Positions 20,156-29,690 of a DNA stretch of 64,000 nt are shown in pieces. The DNA comes from Hippopus hippopus (taxonomy: Eukaryota; Mollusca; Bivalvia; Cardiida; Cardiidae): contig OX328103.1 in the NCBI GenBank assembly GCA_946811185.2, positions 930,001 to 994,000 of the forward strand, given 5' to 3'. The notes beneath the pieces were generated by a model. The model was given only the letters and a program-made list of their open reading frames with translations. It searched no databases and had not been told where the DNA came from. Positions within the stretch are counted from its first letter, which is position 1, and each line of letters starts with the position of its first letter. Made by a program: the position numbers and the translations under genes.

Positions 20156-20381
20156 ACCCTTTACAAAACAATCCAGGGTTTTACCAACCATTGGAATGAA
20201 GCATTTTGAAAACACTGTGGAAAAAGAAGAAAATGCTGGTAACCAGCATTTTCTCCTTTTCCCACAATGTTTTCAACTCCATGAAGGACAAATTCCAGCA
20301 TGTGAGCCATCTTTAAATTTTCGTCCGCAAATGCTTTCAATTTGGACCAGTTTAAAATTTTGTTGTTTGGTGAAGAGTTAA
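20155..20381 (+). repeat. TTAA-A MITE, complete
   Basis: Head AAACCCTTTACAAAACAATC, hairpin 20210-20275 with TGCTGGTAACCAGCA, end TTGGTGAAGAGTTAA (20378-20381). Confidence 0.87.
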
Positions 20382-20385
20382 AAAA

Positions 20386-21530
20386 TTCCAGATTTGTCAA
20401 CACAGAGTGATAATTCAAGATTGATTGGTGGCATTCTATCTAAATTAACGAGATCTGCAGTAACCAGCATTTCTCTTTTTTCCACAATGTTTTCAAAAAG
20501 CCATCATTCTCAAGGTCTTTTAACCCTTAAAGCCAAAGATTTGGTAAAGACCAAAATAAAAGCGACATCAAGGCAGATTTTGTCTATATTGTCTTACCAA
20601 AGCAGACAGTGTAGATCAAAGATCAGACTGCATGTTTTGTGACCCTCTGATCTTGATCTACACTAGCCGCCACAGCAACTTTAGTCATGAAAGGCAAATT
20701 AGGGGTTAAATTTGTGACAGTTAAAGAGACATCTTTACAGCCAGAGAGTAAACAAAGGCTGTTAAAACTTGACAGTGTTATAATCTAGTCAGCTGTGTAA
20801 ATGTAGATAAAAAATCAATATAAGGTGTTTTGGATGAAGAAACTGTAGGGATTTGTCTTCGATTTAAACCTGAAACTGTGGTTGTTATGTCTATGGCTAG
20901 CTGCAATAGAATGAAATGCATTTTCTATCTGCTGTAATCCGTGCAACCTTGCAACCATCAGGGGCAATATTTGGCATGAAGATACAAGAGTGATTATAGT
21001 TTCATAAAATAAAGAAAAAACAGTTAAAAAACTGGATGAAAATGAGTAAAGATGTATGTTTAAGTAAAAAGTTAATAATTCCAGACTGTCAACACAGAAA
21101 GACAATTCAAGATTAATTGGTGGCATTCTATCTAAATTAACTAGATCTGCAGTTACCAGCATTTTTTCTTTTACTCACAATGTTTTCAAAACAAGAAGAA
21201 AACAGAAACTTTTGCACTCTCAGGGATTTTATTGTATGGTCGCAAGAACTCTTGGTTGTTTGGTTAAAGGTTCATAAATAATTCCAGAATGTCAACACAG
21301 AGTGATAATTCAAGAATCAGTGGTGGCATTCTATCTAAATTAACAAAATCTGCAGTTATTATCATTTTGTCTTTTTCCCACAATGTTTTCAAAAAGCCAT
21401 CTTCCTGAAGGTCATAAGAACTCATGGTTGTTTGGTTAAAGGTTAGTAATTCCAGACTGTCAACACAGAGTGATAATTCAAGATTGATTGGTGGCATTCT
21501 ATCTAAATTAACTAGATCTGCAGCCCTGAT
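20386..21530. repeat. Chimeric repeat block with five-times reused segment
   Basis: A ~75-bp segment (GTCAACACAGAGTGATAATT ... GGCATTCTATCTAAATTAAC) recurs at about 20398, 21081, 21289 and 21459, plus 19178. At 20464, 21152 and 21350 it is joined at TCTGCAGT to a TTAA-A right arm that begins at or near its dyad. A TTAA-B'' copy lies inside the block. Confidence 0.75.
20520..20709 (+). repeat. TTAA-B'' MITE
   Basis: TTAACCCTTAAAGCC at the left and AGGGGTTAA at the right flank the B hairpin (AGACAGTGTAGATCAAAG facing GATCTTGATCTACACT). These flanks differ from both B and B'. Confidence 0.78.
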
Positions 21531-21796
21531 AAGCCTGTCACACCAAGATTAGATGAATGAAATATAAATTATTTTCATGTTTTATTACACTCAAAATCAA
21601 TACAACACACTGCTGGCACAATGTTTTGTTATCAACAGTTATTTTATTAAATGATTTGCGAATTCTTTATTTTCAATCTAATTTTAATAATTGATTATAT
21701 TGTCTTTTACACCACTTTTAATATTATTTCAGTCAATTCGAGACAATATTTCTCACATATTCGTGTATTCTGAATTTCAACAGTAACAGTGGCCAA

Positions 21797-22152
21797 GGCT
21801 CTAAAATTTGAAAGTATCATAAATTCTGATCGGCTAAACCATTTGAGCCATGCTCTGTGAAAAAGGGGCTTAATGAATCTACCAAAAAGTTGGGCCTAGG
21901 TCAGCCTGCCCACTCTGCGCAGGCTGACCTGGGCACAAACTTTTCGCTAATGGTCAGTTTTCTGTATGTCAAAGGACCAGTCTACCTCATGATAAAGTCG
22001 GTTGTTTAAAAAAGTGGCCCATATGGATCCATAATTTTGTGATGACTTCGGCTGGTATCATGTATCACGGAGATGCATTAAGCCCCCTTTTGCCAGAGCA
22101 TGGCTCATCTGGTTTAGCCAATCAGAACCAATGTTACTTTCCAAATCTAGAG
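21797..22152. repeat. Palindrome with PAL-D at its centre
   Basis: TTTGAAAGTATC...TTCTGATCGGCTAAACCA on the left faces TGGTTTAGCCAATCAGAAC...TACTTTCCAAAT on the right. The space between is filled by PAL-D (21845-22110), so an inner palindrome interrupts an outer one at its centre. Confidence 0.75.
21845..22110 (+). repeat. PAL-D fold-back element, complete
   Basis: Ends GAGCCATGCTCTGTG / CCAGAGCATGGCTC, inner AGGTCAGCCTGCCCAC facing GCGCAGGCTGACCT. Compare 15272-15536 and 35802-36051. Confidence 0.87.
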
Positions 22153-22244
22153 TAAAACAAAGACTATTCTATAGAAAGGTTGGTGAATACATACCCTGAA
22201 GTGTCTTGCACTATTAAGGATACTTCCACGGAAAAAAACAGTGC

Positions 22245-22474
22245 TTAACCCTTTACCACACAGTCCTGAGTTTTTAATGACCCAGAGTAATAAAGCTTTT
22301 GAAAACATTGTGAGTAATGGAGAAAATACTGGTAACCAGCATTTTCTCCTTTTCTCACAAGGTTTTCTAACCTTTCAAGGACAAATTTCATTATTTTGGC
22401 CACCTTTCATTTGTCGTCTGTAACTGCTTTATATTTGGACCAGTCTACATTTTTGTTGTGTGGTAAAGAGTTAA
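22245..22474 (+). repeat. TTAA-A MITE, complete reference copy
   Basis: TTAACCCTTTACCACACAG at the left and GTGTGGTAAAGAGTTAA at the right; hairpin 22300-22365. Length 230 bp including the TTAA sites. Confidence 0.92.
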
Positions 22475-22531
22475 AATGAGGATCTAACGCATTCCCTCAA
22501 GGTTACGAATCCTACACCATATCACTGAGCT

Positions 22532-22812
22532 GCCGAGCCCCGGTAGCTCAGTCGGTAGCGTGCAGGACTTGAGAACATGGGGTCCAGGGTTCGATCCCTG
22601 GCTACAACCCCTGGCTCGGCCAATTTCTTTCCGAGGATTGATGATAGTCACTGCGACAGGATTCCTTCCTCTCCCACCGCTGACCACTGTTTCGACGATG
22701 ATTATGTGGGAAAGCAGCCAGTGGCTTGGAAAGAAAATTGTGCAGAGTACCCAGGTAAAAGAGACTCCAGGAAAGCATGGATAGATGCACTGGCTGCCAT
22801 ACAATCAATCAA
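22532..22812 (+). mobile_element. SINE-1, tail partly deleted
   Basis: Head GCCGAGCCCCGGTAGCTCAG with box A and box B GGTTCGATCC. The core follows the consensus to CACTGGCTGCC, then jumps to ATACAATCAATCAATT. The ~40-bp 3' motif with GTTGAAAA is missing. Confidence 0.88.
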
Positions 22813-22935
22813 TTATCACCGAGCCACACAGGACCCTTTGATATTTGAAAGGTAAGAGAGATAAATAAGGTTTCATTTGTTTCATTATGGAAACACTTGC
22901 AACAGGCTGACATGTAGTACAGATCTGGGGATTTC

Positions 22936-23037
22936 AACCCTTAAAGCTTTTTCCATGTGTTTCCCTTATATGGCCAGAGTAGATCAAGATCAGACTGTGT
23001 GTACTCTGATCTTTGATCTACACTGTCAACTTTGATA
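22936..23037 (+). repeat. TTAA-B'' fragment
   Basis: AACCCTTAAAGCTTTTTCC and the hairpin AGAGTAGATCAAGATCAGAC facing TCTGATCTTTGATCTACACT. The right flank is lost. Confidence 0.68.
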
Positions 23038-23266
23038 AACCCTTAACCACACAATCCTGACTTTAAACGACCCTGACAAAGACAGTTTATGAAAACATCA
23101 TGGGTAAAGGAGAAAATGCTGCTAACCAGCATTTTCTCCTTTTCCCAAAATGTTTTCAATGCTATCAAAGACAGAAAGTATCATTTCAGCAACACTTAAT
23201 TTGTGACCTGCAAATGCTTTGAATATAGTCCAGGGTCCAAAAACTTGTTTTTTGGTAAAGAGTTAA
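23038..23266 (+). repeat. TTAA-A MITE
   Basis: Head AACCCTTAACCACACAATCC, hairpin 23094-23158, end TTTGGTAAAGAGTTAA. Confidence 0.85.
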
Positions 23267-23367
23267 GCTGTATTGGCAAAACGCAACCATGAAACTGCAC
23301 TACTCAGGTCATATTTAGGACTGATACATCCCACGGGGTTTACTGGTGCTCCCTGGATTAACAGTGA

Positions 23368-23790
23368 CAATGAAATCCCTGAGAGTGCAACAGTTTCTGT
23401 TTTCTTCTTGTAATCTCCTTCCCCCGGATAATACATAATACATACGGAATATTATGTTGTAGTGACTTTCCTCATGCTAATTTACTTCGTGCAGCGTGAG
23501 ACAATTTGGTATTGCACGAGACCGAAGGTCCAGCATCATGCCAAAATTTTCTTAGGCAGCTAGAAGTAAATACAAGCACTAGGAAAGTCACTACAGCAAG
23601 ATATTCCTTTTATAATATACCTACACCTTTTCAGCGACAAAATATTGCAAATTATTGACATTTTATTTGAATACTGTAAACAAAAAAAAAACAAATAAAA
23701 AATGATCATAGTTTCATAAAGTAAGGATGAAATGGGTAAAAAACTGGCTGAAAACTGGCTAAAAGTGACGATAGATGTACCTTTAAGATA
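23368..23790. repeat. Repeat block with internal palindromic MITE
   Basis: GAGAGTGCAACAGTTTCTG (23385-23403) is the reverse complement of sequence at 21198-21222, and TAGTTTCATAAAGTAAGG matches 20996-21013. Between lies a palindrome (23446-23607) with ends GGAATATTATGTTGTAG / CTACAGCAAGATATTCC and inner GTGACTTTCC / GGAAAGTCAC. Confidence 0.72.
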
Positions 23791-23892
23791 TGCCCAAATT
23801 GAAAGTTTTAGATGTCATTTTAAATGTAGTTCAAATGATGAAATTTGCATCTGAAAGAGTAAAAAACATTGTTGGAAAAGGAGAAAATGCTG
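23790..23892 (-). repeat. TTAA-A left half, cut at the dyad
   Basis: Left flank and left hairpin arm are intact up to GGAGAAAATGCTG, then unrelated sequence follows. No right arm. Confidence 0.78.
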
Positions 23893-24108
23893 AAAGTACT
23901 TTGACTATTGTTATAACTGTTCCATAATACAATTTTGTAACCCATAAAATATCTATATCTATATAAAATATCATAATCAAGAAATAAATTTCTTCCACAA
24001 ATTCAAATAAAAATTTCCATCAGTTTTGCTCGACACCACTTTGTGTTCTCTAAGGACTCTGCAGTCTACAAGTAACAGACTTTTATCATTACCCAGATAC
24101 CTATATTA

Positions 24109-24337
24109 AACTCTTCACTATATGACAAAAATATAGACTGGTCCAAATTGAAAGCATCTGCAGACGACAATTAAAATGTGACTCATATGATGGAAGTTGT
24201 CTTTGATAGGGTAGAAAACATTGTGGGAAAAAGAGAAAATGCTGGTTACCAGCTTTTTCTCTTTTTCCCACAATATTTTCAAATGGCTTCTTTCTCAAGG
24301 TCGTTAAAACACGGGATTGTAAAGTTGATAGAGGGTT
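24109..24337 (-). repeat. TTAA-A MITE
   Basis: Head TTAAACTCTTCACTATATGAC, hairpin 24211-24272, end GATAGAGGGTTGA (terminal TTAA mutated). Confidence 0.8.
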
Positions 24338-24460
24338 GACCCTTTGAATACCTCTCAAAACTACAGTTGCCTTTGTGGCCAGTGTTGATCAAGATCAGAC
24401 TGCACAAAACGCCCTCTCTGTTAGGGTCATTAAAACTTAGAAATTTTTTGTAAAGGGTCA
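24337..24460 (+). repeat. Chimera: TTAA-B'' left half joined to TTAA-A right end
   Basis: B'' reads to the hairpin dyad (GATCAGACTGCACAAAACG, ending 24412), then TTAGGGTCATTAAAACTTAG and GTAAAGGGTCAA follow from TTAA-A. The same junction recurs at 24673-24795. Confidence 0.78.
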
Positions 24461-24676
24461 ACTCTTTACCATAAAATACCAAGTGTTTGCGACCCTGTGG
24501 AAAAAGTCCTTTTGATAACATTGTGGTAAATGAAGAAAATGATGGTCCTTTTTCCACAATGTTTTCTACCCTTTTAAAGATAAATTCTATCATAAATTGA
24601 GCCACATTTAAAATGTCGTCTGCAAACCCTTTGAATCTGGACAAGTCCAAAGTTTTGTTGAGTGGTAGAGAATTAA
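24458..24676 (+). repeat. TTAA-A MITE with collapsed hairpin
   Basis: Head TCAACTCTTTACCATAAAAT. The arms keep GAAGAAAATGATGG facing TCCTTTTTCC; the dyad is gone. End GGTAGAGAATTAA. Confidence 0.75.
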
Positions 24677-24795
24677 ACTGCCTCTCAAACTGCAGTTGCT
24701 TTTGTGGCCAGAGTAGATCAAGATCAGACTGCACGAAACACCTTCCCTCTTAGGATCATTAAATCTTGCTATTTTTTGGTAAATGATTAACCCTT
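24673..24795 (+). repeat. Second copy of the B''/A chimera
   Basis: TTAAACTGCCTCTCAAACTG to GACTGCACGAAACA, then CTCTTAGGATCATTAAATC and GGTAAATGATTAA. Same order and junction as 24337-24460. Confidence 0.76.
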
Positions 24796-24958
24796 TACCA
24801 CACAATCCCCAGTTTTTAATGACCCTGAGAAAGATGACCTTTGAAAACATTGTTGGAACAGGAGAAAATGCTGGTAACCAAATTTTAACCCTTTACCACA
24901 ATGTTTTCAAAAACCTAACGGTTGTTAAAACCCAGGAAGACCCAGTAAAGGGTATTTA
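24788..24958 (+). repeat. TTAA-A copy made of two head halves
   Basis: The left half is a normal + head (CCCTTTACCACACAATCCCC). The right half is also a head in reverse (GGTTGTTAAAACCCAGG ... AGTAAAGGG). The dyad region is disturbed by AACCCTTTACCACAATG. It looks like an exchange at the hairpin between oppositely oriented copies. Confidence 0.68.
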
Positions 24959-24982
24959 GAAAATCTAGTTTCAATTTCCTTT

Positions 24983-25193
24983 TTTAAATCTTTATCAAAC
25001 AAAAAATTTCAGACTTGTCCAAATTGTAAACATTGGAGATGATAAAGATTTACATTTATATACCTGAAAGGTTAGAAAACATTTTGGGAAATGGAGAAAA
25101 TGCTGGTCACCAGCATTTTCTCCTTTTCCCATAATGTTTTCAAAAGGTTTCTTCCCCAAGGTCATCAGAAGTTGGGACAATGTGGTAAAGGGC
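24983..25193 (-). repeat. TTAA-A MITE
   Basis: Flank TTTCAGACTTGTCCAAATTG, hairpin 25078-25142, end TGTGGTAAAGGGC. Confidence 0.82.
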
Positions 25194-25492
25194 AAAAAAT
25201 ATATACATACAAAGATCTACAACCCTCTATCACTTACAGACAGGTTGTTTCCCTGGTGAAATATGTCTGTAGAAATTTGAAATTTTAAAAATATGACCTG
25301 CCTTTTTTCCTTGCTAATTGTTTAACTTCTAATCTAATAACAGATTAGCCATGTTCTGGAAAAGGGGGGTTTAATGCATCTCTGTGATGCATTATACCAA
25401 ACAAGTCATCACATAATTATGGATCCATAAAATCCATTTTGTCCAAAAACCGACTGAATCATAAACTGATCCTTTGACATGCAAAAAATTGA

Positions 25493-25721
25493 TTAACTCT
25501 TTACCAACGGGCATAATTTTAGACTAGTCCAAATTGGAAGCATTTGCAGACAACAAAATTAATGTGACTCAAAAATTGAAATTTGTTTTAGGTAGGGAAG
25601 AAAACATTGTGGGAAAAGGAGAAAATGCTGGTTACCAGCATTTTCTCCTTTTCCCACAATGTTTTCAGAAGGTTTTTTTCTCAGGGTCGTGAAAACCAGG
25701 GATTGTTTGGTAATGGGTTAA
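25493..25721 (-). repeat. TTAA-A MITE inserted in PAL-D at TTAA
   Basis: TTAACTCTTTACCAACGG to GGTAATGGGTTAA, with a perfect core TGCTGGTTACCAGCA (hairpin 25604-25665). TTAA at 25493-25496 and 25718-25721 are the target duplication. Confidence 0.93.
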
Positions 25722-25769
25722 TAGCAAATAGTTTTGACCCAGGTCAGCCTGTGTGGATACTTTTTGCAG

Positions 25770-26095
25770 CCAAGCCCCGGTAGCTCAGTTGGTAGCGTGT
25801 AGGACTTGAGAACAGGGGGTCCAGGGTTCGATCCCTGGCTGCGACCCCTGGCTCGGCAAATTTCTGTCGGAGGATTAATGATAGTCACTGCGACAGGATT
25901 CATTCCTCTCCCACCGCTGACAATTGTTTTGACAATGATTATGTGGGAAAGCAGCCAGTGGCTTGGAGAGAAGATTGTGCGGAGTACTGGTAAAAGAGAC
26001 TCCAGGAAAGCATGGATAGGTGCACTGGCTGCTGCGATATGACTGAAATAATGTTGAAAACGGCGTTAAACACCATACAATCAACTATACAATCA
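25770..26095 (+). mobile_element. SINE-1, full-length with target duplication
   Basis: Head CCAAGCCCCGGTAGCTCAG with box A TAGCTCAGTTGG and box B GGTTCGATCC; tail AATAATGTTGAAAACGGCG, TTAAACACC, (AATC)n. Flanking duplication 25757-25769 / 26096-26109. This is a good reference copy (326 bp). Confidence 0.93.
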
Positions 26096-26159
26096 ATACT
26101 TTTTTACAGATGCATTTAAAACCCCTTTTCACAGAGCAAAGCTCAAACTGCGTGACTTC

Positions 26160-26430
26160 TAATATAATAACAAATGTATTTCTTTACTTCGTATAACTTC
26201 TACTATTTCATTTTTTCCAGGAGAAAAAAGATGTATATCCAAGAAGTTTTTGCAACGCAGAAGGAATATGATAATTTGATTAATATCGCTTTTTAAGAGA
26301 TTCCAAATCGCATAGCAGAAAAAAACGACATAGTTAAAATGTGGATGGAAAACTTACATCAGTCTTAGAATTTGTGCTCCGTATTTTTTTGTCTTTAACT
26401 TTTTATCTCAATCTATCATAGTTTTTGTTT
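26160..26430. other. Stretch without recognised features
   Basis: AT-rich, no repeat match. Confidence 0.4.
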
Positions 26431-26431
26431 C

Positions 26432-26792
26432 AATCCTTTACCACACAACCCCAAGTTTCAATGGCCCAGGGAAAGATGCCTTTTGAAAACATTGTGGGAA
26501 AAGGAGAAAATGCTGGTTACCAGCATTTTCTCCTTTTCCTGCAATGTTTTCTATCCTAACCAAGACAAATTCCATCATTTGAGGCACATTCAAATTGTAG
26601 TCAGCAAATGCTTTAACCCTTCACCACATAACAAAATTTTAGACATATCCAAATTGAAACCATTTATTGAAGATACATCTGATGTGGGTTAAATAATTGA
26701 ACTTGCCTATGACAGAGAAGAAAACCTGGGATTTTGTGATAAAGGGTTCAAATTTGACAAGTCTGCATTTTTGTTGTTTGGTAATCAGTCAA
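26432..26792 (+). repeat. TTAA-A MITE with a second TTAA-A copy inside its tail
   Basis: Outer head CAATCCTTTACCACACAACC, intact hairpin 26486-26550, tail split at TCAGCAAATGCTT. Inner copy 26613-26750 (minus; TTAACCCTTCACCACATAAC to GATAAAGGGTT) has lost its hairpin. The outer tail resumes CAAATTTGACAAGTCTGC. Confidence 0.8.
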
Positions 26793-26915
26793 AATCTTTC
26801 ATCTATTGGATCATTTCTTGTACCTAACTCAAACTTCACGAAACATCTACAGACAGTGTTAACCCCAAGATCAGTTTGTAATCCAATCTTGATCTAAAAA
26901 GCTAAATCATCATGT

Positions 26916-27265
26916 CAACTTTATACTACACAATGACCATGGGGAAGAAGCCTTTTGAAAACATAGTGGGAAAAGGAGAAAATGCTGGATACCAGCATTT
27001 TCTTCTTTTCCCACAATGTTTTTTACCCTTCCACAGACAAATCTCATCATTTGAGCCACATTTAAATTGTCATCGGTCACAATAAGCCCTTTGAAAACAA
27101 TGTGGGAAAAGAAGAAAATGCTGGTTACCAGCATTTTCTTCTTTTCCCACAATGTTTTTTAACTCTTACACAGACAAATCTCATCATTTAAGCTACTTTT
27201 TAATTGTCATCTGTAAATGCTTCGATGTGAATTGGTCAACAGTTTTGTAGTTTGGGAAAGAGGTA
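26916..27265 (+). repeat. TTAA-A MITE with duplicated core
   Basis: Two hairpins (26958-27028 and 27094-27160) are separated by a repeat of the flank (ACAGACAAATCTCATCATTT occurs at both 27043 and 27172). An internal ~136-bp duplication is the simplest reading. Confidence 0.8.
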
Positions 27266-27455
27266 ACTCTCCCTCTCGATAAAAATTTTAGACTTGTCCG
27301 TCTTAAAAGCATTTGGAGACAGTGATGATAAGTGTGGCTGGAATTATGCGATTTGGCTCTGAAAGAATAGAAAAAAAACATTTTCTCCTTTTCCCACAAT
27401 GTTTTCAAAAGGTTTACCAGGTTCATTGAAACTCAAAATGTTTGATAAAGGTTTA
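27265..27455 (-). repeat. TTAA-A MITE lacking its left hairpin arm
   Basis: Flank TTTTAGACTTGTCCG. GAATAG is followed directly by AAAAAAAACATTTTCTCC, so the left arm is deleted. End GATAAAGGTTTAA. Confidence 0.74.
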
Positions 27456-27531
27456 ATTCTTTCCCATACGACAACATTGTAGACTTTTCCAAACTGAAAG
27501 CATTTGCAGACGACAATTATATTAATGTTGT

Positions 27532-27760
27532 TTAACCCTTTACCAAACAATCCCTGGTTTTTACGACCCTGAGATAGAAGCCTTTTGAAAACATTGTGGG
27601 AAAAGGAGAAAATGCTGGTAACCAGCATTTTCTCCTTTTCCCACAATGTTTTCTACCCTGCTGGAAACAAATTTCAATTTTTGAGTTGCCTTTATTTTGT
27701 TGTCTGCAAGTGCTTTCAATTTAGACCAGTCTAAAATTTTGCCATTTGGTAAAGAGTTAA
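27532..27760 (+). repeat. TTAA-A MITE, complete, nested at TTAA
   Basis: TTAACCCTTTACCAAACAATC to GGTAAAGAGTTAA with a perfect hairpin 27588-27652. It is one of the best-preserved copies and sits inside an older, oppositely oriented copy. Confidence 0.93.
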
Positions 27761-27888
27761 ATGATGGAATTTGTCTTTGATGTTAGAAAACATGGAAGAA
27801 AAATGAGAAAATACTGGTTACCATTTTTTTCTCCTTTTCTCACAATGTTTTCAAAAGCCTTCCCTCCCTCAAAAAATTTCCCACCCTA

Positions 27889-28156
27889 GGGCTCGCTTGA
27901 GTAGCTCAGTTGTTAGCGTATTGGACTTGTGACCTGGTGGCTGCGAGTTTGATACCCAGTTGAGGCAAACTTTCTTCACGGCGATTTTTCCCCTCTTACC
28001 TCTGATGCATGTGAGAAAGTAGCCAGTATCTTGGATAGAAAGTTGTGTCAGTGCTGGTGTGAGAAAGCCAGGAAAACATGCGTAAATACACTGACCACCG
28101 TGATATGACCTAAGCTGTTAAAACAGCGTTAATCTCCAATTCAATCAATCAATCAA
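27889..28156 (+). mobile_element. SINE-3, full-length
   Basis: Box A GTAGCTCAGTTGTTAGCG, box B GAGTTTGATACCC, body with TCTGATGCATGTGAGAAAG and GTGAGAAAGCCAGG, end GATATGACCTAAGCTG plus an (AATC)n tail. Confidence 0.88.
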
Positions 28157-28196
28157 AACTCTCCCGGGTGGTTAAAACTTGGTACTGTGTGCCCAA

Positions 28197-28410
28197 GGTT
28201 TAAAATTTTAAACTTTTCCCAATTAAAAGCCTTTGCCAACGACACAGTAAATGAGACTCAAAAATTAAAAGTTGTCTCTGGAAGGGTACAAATAATTTAT
28301 TGTGGGAAAAGCAGAAAAGGCTGGTTACCTGATTTTCTCCTTTTCCCAATGTTTTCAGATGACTTCTTTCTCAGGGTCATAAAAACATGTAAAGAAATAA
28401 AATTTTAAAT
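28197..28410 (-). repeat. TTAA-A MITE
   Basis: Flank TTAAACTTTTCCCAATTAAA, hairpin 28302-28355 with GGCTGGTTACC, right flank CTCAGGGTCATAAAAAC. Confidence 0.75.
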
Positions 28411-28419
28411 AATTTCATT

Positions 28420-28978
28420 TTGAAAACCTTGAACCAAAGGGCTTTTTAAAAAAAAAAGCTTTGGAAAAAGAGAAAAATTTAGTAAACAGCATTTTCTTTC
28501 TTGCCACAATGTTTTCTACCAATTCAAAGACAAGTTCCACCATTTGAACTACATTTAACTCAACTCCCACCATTTGAACTACATTTAATTTGACTCCAAC
28601 CATTTGAGCTACATTTGACTCTCACCGTTTGAACCATATTTGACTTTCACCTTTTGAACTACATTTAATTTGACCCTGGCCATTTCAGCAACATTTGACT
28701 CCCATCATTTGAACTACATTTAATTTGACTCCAACCATTTGAACTACATTTGACTCCCACCATTTGAACTAAATTCAATCTGACTCCCACCATTTGAAAT
28801 AAATTCGACTCCCGCCTTTTGAACTACATTTGACTCCCACCATTTTAAGTACATTTGACTCCTACCATTTGAACAACATTAAAGTTGACTCCCATCATTT
28901 GAACTACATTTGATTTTACATCTGCAAATGCTTTCGTAATGAACCAGTCTAAAATTTTGTCATCTGGTAAAAAATTAA
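28420..28978 (+). repeat. TTAA-A MITE enlarged by an internal minisatellite
   Basis: Normal left part and hairpin remnant (28450-28515). Then the right-flank segment CACCATTTGAACTACATTT is repeated about 14 times (28540-28920) in units of ~25 and ~30 bp, before the ordinary tail TCTGCAAATGCTTTCG and TTGTCATCTGGTAAAAAATTAA-type end. Confidence 0.85.
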
Positions 28979-29067
28979 CTACCAGCATTTTCTCCTTTTC
29001 CTACAATGTTTACAAAGGCCTTCTTACACATTGTTAAACTTCTGGATTGTGTGATAAAGGGTTAAAT
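28978..29067 (-). repeat. TTAA-A right half starting at the dyad
   Basis: Begins ACTACCAGCATTTTCTCC right after the previous element and ends GTGATAAAGGGTTAA. Confidence 0.78.
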
Positions 29068-29690
29068 AACACTATGCCTAGCATATCTGCTGGATCAAGG
29101 AGACAAGAGCCATTAGCCAATGCTGTCTGACAAATGTCCACAATCAATCAAACTCAGGGGGAGGGATCGCAAAGCATTTTATAGTCAATCTTACTTATCT
29201 ATCATCATGTCAGAGACAGATTTTCTACATTTTCATGTCTAATCCTGTTACCCTCGGCACCAATCTCTCAATTTGTTACCAGTTGGTGGTTGTTCAATGC
29301 TCAATGCCATTTACAATACTACAAGTTTGGCCGCTTTCAAAGAAAACATCCAGCTATTGTCATAGCCTTATTGTTGTCTGCATCGTCATGCAAAAACTTT
29401 GACATTTTATAGTTTCTCTGTCATTACTATAGATTATATTTCAAACTCTAAATTATGTTGTTAAACCATACAACAAGGGCAGGTAACCATCAAAATATTT
29501 TTAAAACAGTTATGCCCCATTTTTTGTCATAGAGTTTTGTCTGAAAATCAATCTATTTCTAAATGCAACTGCAGCCGAGGATTGGCACTCCCATGCCATG
29601 CTCTTGTTACTCTGACCATTTTCTTGTGTGTCCCACTTTTTGAGCCCACTAGTTTGTTAACTACTAATAAACTATAATATGGTTATATTT
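29068..29690. other. Long stretch without recognised features
   Basis: About 620 bp with no recognisable gene, hairpin or match to the window's repeat families. Confidence 0.45.

Larger units (their letters stand above)
25343..26152 (-). repeat. PAL-D interrupted by a TTAA-A MITE and a SINE-1
   Basis: PAL-D pieces 25343-25496, 25722-25769 and 26096-26152 are collinear with the uninterrupted reverse copy at 59894-60148. The first interruption is flanked by TTAA on both sides, the second by ATACTTTTTGCAG / ATACTTTTTTACAG. Confidence 0.88.
27452..28197 (-). repeat. TTAA-A MITE hosting a nested TTAA-A and a SINE-3
   Basis: Outer pieces: 27452-27535, 27757-27888 and 28157-28197. The first gap holds a complete TTAA-A at a TTAA site, the second a SINE-3. 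Joining GTTG-TTAA-ATGATGG restores the normal internal sequence of the family. Confidence 0.84.

Noticed and set aside
22532..22620. tRNA-like sequences with box A and box B at 19232, 22532, 25770, 27889, 44435 and elsewhere
   Set aside because: They are heads of SINEs with common bodies and tails. None closes a full cloverleaf with an acceptor stem that I could defend as a real tRNA gene.
24279..24734. 151-codon open frame on the minus strand
   Set aside because: It runs across two TTAA-A copies and a chimeric TTAA-B fragment. The translation is just repeat sequence, with no family motif.
28555..28925. CRISPR-like repeat array
   Set aside because: Units are contiguous and diverged without unique spacers, sit inside a MITE, and the genome is eukaryotic.
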